From contig JAEWWJ010000114.1 of the NCBI GenBank assembly GCA_023396415.1, forward strand, positions 1 to 64,000: a stretch of DNA of 64,000 nucleotides, in the 5' to 3' direction. Shown in pieces: positions 1 to 6,903 of the stretch (position 1 is its first letter; every line of letters starts with the position of its first letter). The position numbers and the translations under genes are program-made. The notes beneath the pieces are model-generated. The model made no database searches and was not told the origin of the DNA. It saw nothing but the letters and a program-made list of their open reading frames with translations. Source of the stretch: Bacteroidota bacterium (GTDB lineage Bacteria > Bacteroidota > Bacteroidia > Bacteroidales > F082).

Positions 1-69
1 GCCTTTGACCGCTTCAAGGGCTACCTCAGCCTTAAAGGATGAACTAAATTTACGACGGTTCTCTTTCAT
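1..69 (-). CDS. IS3-family transposase OrfA, N-terminal 23 residues (runs off the window)
   Basis: The ATG at 69-67 on the minus strand opens 23 codons with no stop, reading MKENRRKFSSSFKAEVALEA then VKG. This is the typical start of IS3-family OrfA, a helix-turn-helix protein that binds the element's ends and is usually joined to the OrfB integrase by programmed frameshifting. The pattern RRKFSxxFKAxVALEAxKG is diagnostic for the family. Only the beginning is present, so intactness cannot be judged. Confidence 0.75.
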   Translation of the reverse strand, partial: MKENRRKFSSSFKAEVALEAVKG

Positions 70-127
70 AGATCAGAAATTATTTTTAAAAGTAAATATT
101 TCTGTCCAGTTTAATTAGACCAGCTCA
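1..127 (-). mobile_element. Edge of an IS3-family insertion sequence (partial)
   Basis: Reading the minus strand from about position 127 gives a TGAGCTGG... end followed by an AAACTGGACA block, as is common in terminal inverted repeats of IS3-family elements. About 58 bases later an orfA-like reading frame begins (69 down to 1). The rest of the element lies outside the window, so the other end and the target duplication cannot be seen. The element abuts a decayed gene whose frame resumes at 129, so it probably inserted into that gene. The exact outer end is uncertain by a few bases. Confidence 0.6.
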
Positions 128-128
128 A

Positions 129-1280
129 GATGTTACACCGCCTCCGGTGCCTGTCATCACCAAGATAGTTGCAAAACCCAATGATTACTTGAGTGTTATG
201 TGAAAGCCTGTAGCAGAAGTAAGCGATTTCAAAGCTTACAATGTGTTGCGATCACCCATCATCGAAGGGCCTTATATTCAGTTGAATACGACTCCAATAT
301 TAAAAGAAACCTTGGTATTCAATGATACCAATCCCGAACCTGTTTTACCTAATTTTTATATCATCGAAGTTGTTGATACCGCGGGTAATAGTGCCACATC
401 CTTTGCAGTGCAAGGAAATGTGATTGATACCATTGCTCCGGCTTGTCCAAATGCGATGTTCACCGATTCGATTTCTGATGGCAATTAAACACTTGTTTGG
501 GATAAACCCCTTGAGCAGGATGTTTTAGGTTATCGCGTCTATTTCTCAAATGCCAGAAATCATGTGTTTACTTTAATCACCAATATCATTTCAGTTACTG
601 TTTTTAAAGGTCAAATCTCTTTAAATACCCTTACTGAGAAAGCCTTTTTCAAGGTCGGTGCCGTTGATTTCCATTACAATGAATCCGGCGATTGCAACAT
701 CATCGAGCTGAGTCGAAAAGACACCATCAAACCCACCAATGCTGTGTTTAAGGAAGTTCAGATACTCCAAAATTCAGTGAGCATCAGCTGGATTCCATCT
801 GATAGTTGGGATTGCGACTCTGTTTTTATCAGTCGAAAAAGTGATTTGGATACGACATGGAAAAATGTTTTTATGGGAAATAACCTCAGCGATTCGATTT
901 TTGTTGATACAACTATTTTGAAAAATATTGCTTACGGGTACGTGCTTTTTGTCAAGGATAAAAACAATAATCAAAGCGAACCTTCCCTTCCTTACCGCAT
1001 TTTTATTGCCGAACAACAAGCACTAAAAGGGGTTGATAAATTGAAAATCACTTCCACCGACACCATAAAACAATTGAATTGGGAAGGCAAAGTACAAGAA
1101 AATCAGTCGTTTATTGTTTATGCCAGTGATGATGGAGGCCTTACGATGACGATTATTGGCAGAACAAATGCGGACAATTTCGTTCTTGAAAAAAGTTTTT
1201 CTAATGAGAACTACAGCTTCGCGGTTTGCGTTATTGACGACCAAGGCAGAAAAAGCCGGATGACGGATTGGGTGAAGTGA
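129..1280 (+). pseudogene. Decayed fibronectin-type-III-like surface protein gene, 5' end lost at an IS element
   Basis: One reading frame (starting GAT GTT ACA at 129) encodes a continuous Bacteroidota-type beta-sandwich protein up to TGA 1278-1280, but it carries an in-frame TGA at 201-203 and an in-frame TAA at 486-488. Protein similarity of style runs across both stops without change of frame: segments such as EVVDTAGNSATSF, VIDTIAPACPNAM and GYVLFVKDKNNNQSEPSLPY look like successive Fn3-type modules ending each with a D-x-x-x-P linker. No start codon or signal peptide is present because the IS3 end replaces the 5' region. There is no T9SS sorting domain at the C-terminus. Two stops plus a truncation make it almost certainly non-functional. 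Confidence 0.75.
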
Positions 1281-1307
1281 GGGAAGATGTTTGCATTGAG
1301 CGTTGAG

Positions 1308-1325
1308 TCTCGTCTTGAGACGAGA
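1308..1325. repeat. Intergenic palindrome TCTCGTCT-TG-AGACGAGA
   Basis: Perfect 8-bp arms around TG. The same palindrome with CA in the centre lies at 22715-22732. The flanks here (1281-1425) are low-complexity, with repeated GAGCGTT and CATCACTCC/CATCACCCC words and no recognisable gene. It looks like a dispersed hairpin repeat or a remnant of one. Confidence 0.55.
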
Positions 1326-1425
1326 GCGTTGAGCGTTTTACGCTGGGTATCGTGAGTCTATTCAAAAAAGTGAGTCAAAAGATTGATTAAAAACTGCTCT
1401 ATCACTCCATCATCCCATCACCCCA

Positions 1426-2724
1426 TCACTCCTCTCTCGAAGAAGGCAAGATCAAATGCTCAAGAAGTAAAACCATCACGATGCCCATGACAAGGCTGTT
1501 GCCAAGGAGTGGGCGGATGATAGCGGGGATTTGCAGGCTCATTTCCACCGGTGCAAAGGCGATGAGCAGGGCCACCATCAGCGGCATCCCAATGATTACG
1601 CCATCGTTGAATTGTGTAATGGCTTTTTGTTGCATGATCATTTGAAACCCTGCTGCAAACTGGGTAGTCATCACATACAACAAAACCACACCCATCACCA
1701 CATTGGGAATATGCAACAGCAGTTGGATGAGGGATGGTAAAAATGCACATAATATCAGCAAAAAACCACTGATGATAAATGGAAAGCGTGTTGCACTTTT
1801 GGTGGCTGCTATAATTCCCGGACTGAGTGAAAAATCGGTGGAGCCAATAACACCAAACAATCCTGAAAAAGCACTCGACAACCCGCAAAAAAAGACCCCG
1901 CGCTGTGTTCGTTTGGCCATTTGGTCGGCGCCAATCATTTTGCCAACGGCTTGAATAGAACCTACTTCTGCAATCAGAATGGCAATGGCGCAAAACAAAA
2001 AAGCAAAAATCACCCCCAAATCAAATTCAGGTGTAATCAGCAGCGTGTAGTTGTTTAGACCAGATTTAGCTAATGCAAGAGGAACAACTTCCACACCGGC
2101 AGGTGTGAAAAAATAAATCAACAAGGAAGCAAATAGGATTCCCCAAATCAAAGTAGTTGATTTCCAGATTCCTTGTAAAAAACGATTCAATAGAATCAGT
2201 AGCAAAGTAAGGACAAGTACAAATCCCAAATTAAAAAGCGGATTGGCAGCATCGCGAAAACTCAAGTTGATGATGGTGGGCGCCAGTGTTACAGGAATCA
2301 AAAACATGATGGTAACGATGATACGAGTCGTAAACACCTTTTGCATTACCTTGAGCATACCACTGGCGGCCATGAGCGCCATGGCGATACCTCCAATCAT
2401 AATTGCGGTGTAAATGACAGCGATGCTTGATGAAAGGGTTGCTAGAATTCCCACCAACAAAACCGAAGCTGGCCCTACCACCAAAGGAAGTTTGTGGCCC
2501 AACAGAATCTGAATCAAAAGTGTTATGCCTAAAATGGCAAACATCTTTTGCATATAAATGGTTTGCGCCAAACCGTCATCACCATAATGCAGTTTCGCAA
2601 GCACTAACCCCATGACTATTAACGCGGGAACCGTAACAATCCACCATTGCAAGCCATATAAAATCATGGGCAACAGTCGCGGCTTGTCCTCCAAATTGTA
2701 ACGCAAAGTGCTATTGTTTTTCAT
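1426..2724 (-). CDS. NCS2-family nucleobase:cation symporter (uracil/xanthine permease type)
   Basis: A 432-residue, strongly hydrophobic protein with about 12-14 membrane segments, the usual size for NCS2 permeases, which import uracil, xanthine or other purines with protons or sodium. Family features visible are the TM1 motif GLQWW (residues 24-28), LPLVVGPASVLLVG (79-92), the TM8 acidic residue in AEVGSIQAVG (E253) and the TM10 signature region GSTDFSLSPGIIAATKSATR (294-313). Two positions differ from classical members: the TM1 QH pair is QW, and the Asn/Glu-rich part of the TM10 signature is Ser/Pro. Substrate therefore cannot be assigned. It lies 183 bp downstream of the AsmA-like gene on the same strand, probably transcribed on its own. 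Confidence 0.8.
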   Translation of the reverse strand: MKNNSTLRYNLEDKPRLLPMILYGLQWWIVTVPALIVMGLVLAKLHYGDDGLAQTIYMQKMFAILGITLLIQILLGHKLPLVVGPASVLLVGILATLSSSIAVIYTAIMIGGIAMALMAASGMLKVMQKVFTTRIIVTIMFLIPVTLAPTIINLSFRDAANPLFNLGFVLVLTLLLILLNRFLQGIWKSTTLIWGILFASLLIYFFTPAGVEVVPLALAKSGLNNYTLLITPEFDLGVIFAFLFCAIAILIAEVGSIQAVGKMIGADQMAKRTQRGVFFCGLSSAFSGLFGVIGSTDFSLSPGIIAATKSATRFPFIISGFLLILCAFLPSLIQLLLHIPNVVMGVVLLYVMTTQFAAGFQMIMQQKAITQFNDGVIIGMPLMVALLIAFAPVEMSLQIPAIIRPLLGNSLVMGIVMVLLLEHLILPSSREE

Positions 2725-2907
2725 GGTCTTTTACTCAACCATCATTTTAGGTTACTGAATGTTTTAAAATATACTACAAGTCGCCATTGTACGATGCTGT
2801 GATTCTTATCGCGAAGCTGTGGCAATGCATGAAAACTCAAGTCGAATATAAACAATTAATCCATTATGAAGAAAATTTGATCACTCTTCATCATAAAACC
2901 GTACTTT

Positions 2908-5739
2908 TTACTGCTTTAATTTTTCACGTGCATCTTCCATCAGTTTATCAGCCTTTTGTTGTGCTTCGGCTACTACTTTATCCGCATTTTTATTGGCCTC
3001 ATTTTCTATATTATCCGCTTGCTTATAGCCTTCGGCGCGTAGTTTTTCAGCGGTTTTTTTGGCTGCAAGCTCTGCCAACATCCCCTTCTTTTTACCTTCT
3101 TCAATCAATTTAAAGACCTGCGTATCTGTTTCTGTTTTCACTTTTTGTGCTGCTTTTTTACCTTCCTCGCGCATGGTGGCCGCTGTTTCTTTGGCTTTAT
3201 TCACCAGTTGGGCAGCCTGTGCTTCAGCTTGTTGCAAAAGTTTTTCAGCCTCAACATTGGCCTTGTCTTTTAAAGCTTGCTTTTGCTGATCAATCAACGC
3301 ATTGGCTTGGTCTTTGAGCTGCTTTCCTACATCCGAGGCATAATCTTTGTAATCAACTGAGACTTTTGGATCGGAAACCTCACCGGTGATTTTTACCTTT
3401 ATCTTGATGGTTTCATTATTGGCATTACCGAGATTCAAGTTGGCCGCTGTCTTTGTAAGTTGCTGCAATCCAGACTGAATCGTTCCTCCTAACTCACTAA
3501 AAGGAATGCCCAAAACCAAATCGTAATCCAATGTTTGATCAAAACCGATGCTACCAGAAACCAAGGTGTTATTTTTTCCCATTTTGATGTCAAAAGGTTT
3601 TTGAAACACTCTTCCGTTGATAAATTCAAAAGAGAAATCAAGTCCGTCGGTAACCAAGCGATCATACTTATCTCCTTGTCCCAGCAGCTCACCCATTTTT
3701 TTTAAGCTGTTGATGGAATTGATCTGCAGTTGCGATGTTTGCAGTGTTCCACCGCCTTGCAGACTTTCAAAAACAGGACCAAAAGATTTGTCGAGTCGGC
3801 CTTTCATGTTAAAGCTTGTCGAAAAATTTCCGGTGGCTTGGGCGGCAATCGGTGCTGCTGCTTGAAACAATCCTACAGTTTGATAAGCCTCTGGAATATC
3901 AAAATGTTGAATCGCGAAGTTGATGTTTACCAAAGGTGAATCGGACTGCGAGCCATCCATACTGCCTGTCATGCTCATTTTTCCTTGCAACAAATTGGCT
4001 GACAGTGGGTTGAATGTTATTCTTTGGTTATCATAACTGACTTTACCTATCACATTGGCCAGATGATAAGGAGCGTAATGCACCGAATCCATTTGGGCAT
4101 TAAATGCAAGTTGAAGTTGTTGCGGAAACTCTACCGAAAGTGCTGTTGTATCTTCCTGTGTTTCACCCTCTTCGGCCATCAATGTCATCAGCTCGTCCAC
4201 ATCCACTTTGCCAGATTTCAAGGTCATTTCACCTTTCAAAGTGCCTTCGCTCAGGTAATATGCCAAATAGTTTTCAAGGCGGCCATTTAAACCAAAATCA
4301 CTTTTACCAACCTTCATTTTTGTGTTGAGAAGGTCAACGAAAATGGGAGAAAAGTTAAGCTGGGCATTGGAAATCATCAATGGCAGTGCCATGATGGATT
4401 TATCGTCAACCAAAAAGTTTTGCAAGAGTAAACTTCCACTGGCGTTGACTTGGTTAAAGCGTTCATTTTCAATGTCTGACATTCTTGCTTTTACGTTGAG
4501 GTCGGCTGTAAGCCTACCTTCCATTTTGCTGCGGTATTCCTCAGGTAGTACCTCGGTTATTTGCTTGAAATCGAGCACTCCATTGGCTGAAAGCGAAAAA
4601 TCAGGATCGGAAATCGGCGTGCTCAACATCAAAGCCATTGTAAAGGTCTGTTGGGCAACTTTAAAAGAAAAAGTACTGACATCAATTTGGGTGTCGTCGG
4701 GCTGTCCGGTTTTGCTTTCGATGTTGGCTTTTCCGTTGATGGCACTCACGCCAACAGGCATTTCAGGATAATTGAAAGAGGCATTATTTACTTGAAGATC
4801 AAGACCATAAGCCGGCATTTGCGTTTCGCTATAAACGCCTTTCACAAAACCTTTCAAGCTGAAAGTTCCTGCAGTTTTGACATCTTTAAAGGAGCTGGCA
4901 TAAACCACCGGAACCAACGACAACAACTGTTTGAAATTTGTATTTTTTGTTTCAAAATTGAGCAACAAGGTGTATTGATCTTCGGAGAGGCCGACAGTTC
5001 CATCAAATCCCAATGACAAATCATTCAGATTCAACACATTGTCTTTGAAAATGTAAATATCGTTTTTCAAATCAACAAGAAACACGGCATCGAAAACGGT
5101 TTTCACTGACGTCAAATAGGAAATACCGTCATAACGAACAGTAAGGGCATCAGCCGTCATGCGTGTTGAGACTTCAGATTGATCAGTCGAAAGCGCTCCT
5201 TTCACCGTGGCATTCAGTCCGTTAATGTGGGTAAAAAACGCAAGCTCTTGGTCGTCATAAATGAGCTCGGCATCCTCAATGGCAAGCTTTTTTAATTGCA
5301 ATGTAAAAGTTGTTGTATCCGTTTCATCGGCAGATGGTGTTTCAGATGCCAAAGCGATGTCCCAGTTGGCCTTTCCGTTTTCGAGCACTTTCAACTTGAG
5401 CAAGGGTTGGTTGAACTTAACTTCCTTCAACTCAAAAGAACCTTTAAAGGCTTTTATGACATCAATGCGCAAACTTAAGACATTGGCGTAGAGCAAAGTA
5501 TCATTTTCAAAATCAGTCTGGCCCACCACCGACAAGCCTTTTAGTTTGAGGGTAAAATCAGGAAACTGCCTGATCATGCCCAAGCTGGCATTCTCAAAAT
5601 TGATGGTGGCCGAAACCTGCTTATTAAGCTCCGATTTCACCAGCCTTACAATTTCTGCTCTAAAGAAAAACGGCAAAAGCAGGATCAAAACAAACAACAA
5701 CAAAACTACGATTGCCAATATTTTAAAAAATTTTTTCAT
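2908..5739 (-). CDS. AsmA-like envelope protein with long Ala/Lys-rich coiled-coil tail
   Basis: A 943-residue protein with one N-terminal membrane anchor (about residues 7-27), then a large beta-rich periplasmic body typical of the AsmA/TamB-related family. Characteristic pieces are LKLKGLSVVG near residue 46, a central region dividing AsmA-type repeats, and a C-terminal AsmA_2-like section with LDYDLVLGIPFSELGG near 745-760. Such proteins bridge inner and outer membranes and are implicated in phospholipid transport or outer-membrane integrity. The last ~135 residues form a highly charged Ala/Lys/Glu coiled coil (KAKETAATMREEGKKAAQKV), resembling ATP synthase b-subunit or LEA-like repeats, which is not part of the AsmA fold. 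No obvious terminator follows it before the permease. Confidence 0.8.
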   Translation of the reverse strand: MKKFFKILAIVVLLLFVLILLLPFFFRAEIVRLVKSELNKQVSATINFENASLGMIRQFPDFTLKLKGLSVVGQTDFENDTLLYANVLSLRIDVIKAFKGSFELKEVKFNQPLLKLKVLENGKANWDIALASETPSADETDTTTFTLQLKKLAIEDAELIYDDQELAFFTHINGLNATVKGALSTDQSEVSTRMTADALTVRYDGISYLTSVKTVFDAVFLVDLKNDIYIFKDNVLNLNDLSLGFDGTVGLSEDQYTLLLNFETKNTNFKQLLSLVPVVYASSFKDVKTAGTFSLKGFVKGVYSETQMPAYGLDLQVNNASFNYPEMPVGVSAINGKANIESKTGQPDDTQIDVSTFSFKVAQQTFTMALMLSTPISDPDFSLSANGVLDFKQITEVLPEEYRSKMEGRLTADLNVKARMSDIENERFNQVNASGSLLLQNFLVDDKSIMALPLMISNAQLNFSPIFVDLLNTKMKVGKSDFGLNGRLENYLAYYLSEGTLKGEMTLKSGKVDVDELMTLMAEEGETQEDTTALSVEFPQQLQLAFNAQMDSVHYAPYHLANVIGKVSYDNQRITFNPLSANLLQGKMSMTGSMDGSQSDSPLVNINFAIQHFDIPEAYQTVGLFQAAAPIAAQATGNFSTSFNMKGRLDKSFGPVFESLQGGGTLQTSQLQINSINSLKKMGELLGQGDKYDRLVTDGLDFSFEFINGRVFQKPFDIKMGKNNTLVSGSIGFDQTLDYDLVLGIPFSELGGTIQSGLQQLTKTAANLNLGNANNETIKIKVKITGEVSDPKVSVDYKDYASDVGKQLKDQANALIDQQKQALKDKANVEAEKLLQQAEAQAAQLVNKAKETAATMREEGKKAAQKVKTETDTQVFKLIEEGKKKGMLAELAAKKTAEKLRAEGYKQADNIENEANKNADKVVAEAQQKADKLMEDAREKLKQ

Positions 5740-5977
5740 GGATTAAAATTTTAAAGACGACTTTTTTAAGTGACACATCCTCTTTTGATGAACCGAAAGT
5801 TCGAATGTACGACAAATATCAGCGATTTTGATTCATGCGCGATAAATAATTTGGAAATTGTTGCAACTTAGGTGCTAAGAAAAAAACTTGCGGCAATGAT
5901 CACTTTTTCAAGTGACAATGCATTTTTACTCGACAAAACATTTTTTAAAGCTAACCATCCTCCGTAAATCATTTTAT

Positions 5978-5985
5978 TACCTTTG
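5978..5985 (+). promoter_or_regulatory. Bacteroidota -7 box (TACCTTTG) before the broken secreted-protein gene
   Basis: TACCTTTG matches the TAnnTTTG -7 consensus of the Bacteroidota housekeeping sigma factor, 36 bp before the ATG at 6022. No TTG lies at the usual 17-23 bp upstream, so this is a half match. Confidence 0.3.
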
Positions 5986-6021
5986 CTAAATCATTTTAAT
6001 ATTCCTTATAATATCCTCATT

Positions 6022-6774
6022 ATGAAATGTTTATCTTCAAAAGCATTGTTCTTCATGCTGCTTTGTTTAGGTTTGTTTCCAAGGGATATTTTTTGCCAAA
6101 ATTCTTCTTTATCGCAAGGTGATTGTGATAAATCACTTTCGTGCAGTTACAATGATGACAATCTGATCTATCAAACTTTCAATGAGTTCACCTAACTATT
6201 GCGTACAACTGTGGAACCAAAGGACTTCAACCTTGATGCACATCCTTATCCGCTGGAGAAATTTCAAGAACCGATTGTTCTTCGACTGAAAATTCTTCCA
6301 GACTGTTACATTGACCAAACAGCGGTGAAGTACGAATACCTCATTGGAGATTCAATTTTTAATTTTGAAACAACGGGATTGGTGGAGGATCGAAAAGGAA
6401 TTTGGATCCATCCGCCCCGCAGCCTGATTGCCGAAGCCACGTTTTCGCCCTATTTTGAGTACCGATTTGAACAAAAAAAGTGGCGGAGTGGTTTTATAAT
6501 TTCAAACGAAAATCCAAAAATATCTGACAAAAAACTCCTTTTTGCAAGAAACAAAACCACCATAGCAAAGGATACGCTTGTCAGGTTTAAAGATGAAGAA
6601 ATAATGTGTAAACAAATGAAAATCAACACCAAGCATAGAGGAAAGACTTATCATTCAACGATGCTTTTCAACGAAAAAATTGGCTTTGTTTATATTGATG
6701 TCCACTTCATCAATGGAAAGCAACTGAGCCTTGAACTCATAAACATGGAACCTAATTTTTGTAAAGAAAAATAA
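6022..6774 (+). pseudogene. Secreted hypothetical protein interrupted by one in-frame stop
   Basis: From ATG 6022 the frame encodes a signal peptide (MKCLSSKALFFMLLCLGLF...) and about 57 residues, stops at TAA 6193-6195, then continues in exactly the same frame as LRTTVEPKDFNLDAHPYPLE up to TAA 6772-6774. Removing the stop gives a protein of about 250 residues. I do not recognise the family; the second part has the alternating pattern of a beta-rich periplasmic domain ending ELINMEPNFCKEK. The single nonsense codon with no other damage suggests a recent mutation, a sequencing error, or (less likely) readthrough. An ATG-less restart just after the stop makes two separate genes improbable. Confidence 0.6.
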
Positions 6775-6832
6775 ATAGAACACACTCAGCACTTCTACCG
6801 ACACACTTTCCACAATTCATCTCCATAAAAAA

Positions 6833-6874
6833 CCGGTCATTTTTCTTTCATTTCTATGAAAGAAAAATGACCGG
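6833..6874. terminator. 19-bp perfect inverted repeat with TTCT loop, between convergent genes
   Basis: Left arm 6833-6851 (CCGGTCATTTTTCTTTCAT) and right arm 6856-6874 are perfectly complementary around a 4-nt loop. It lies between the stop of the broken gene (6774) and the stop of the minus-strand gene (6904), the place expected for a bidirectional terminator. The arms have A/T-rich centres instead of flanking T tracts, so it is unusually long and atypical for an intrinsic terminator. Confidence 0.6.
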
Positions 6875-6903
6875 CCTCGGTCCTTAAAAAAGGATTTATA
6901 TGA

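Noticed and set aside
201..488. Stop codons as selenocysteine or programmed readthrough sites
   Set aside because: One is TGA and the other TAA, no nearby structure, and the gene also lacks its 5' end; decay is simpler.
1459..1993. 177-residue minus-strand frame inside the permease gene
   Set aside because: Shadow frame of the NCS2 gene; Arg/His/Trp-rich and without motifs.
3617..4771. Several plus-strand frames (up to 149 residues) opposite the AsmA-like gene
   Set aside because: Antisense shadows; the minus-strand frame has a membrane anchor and AsmA features.
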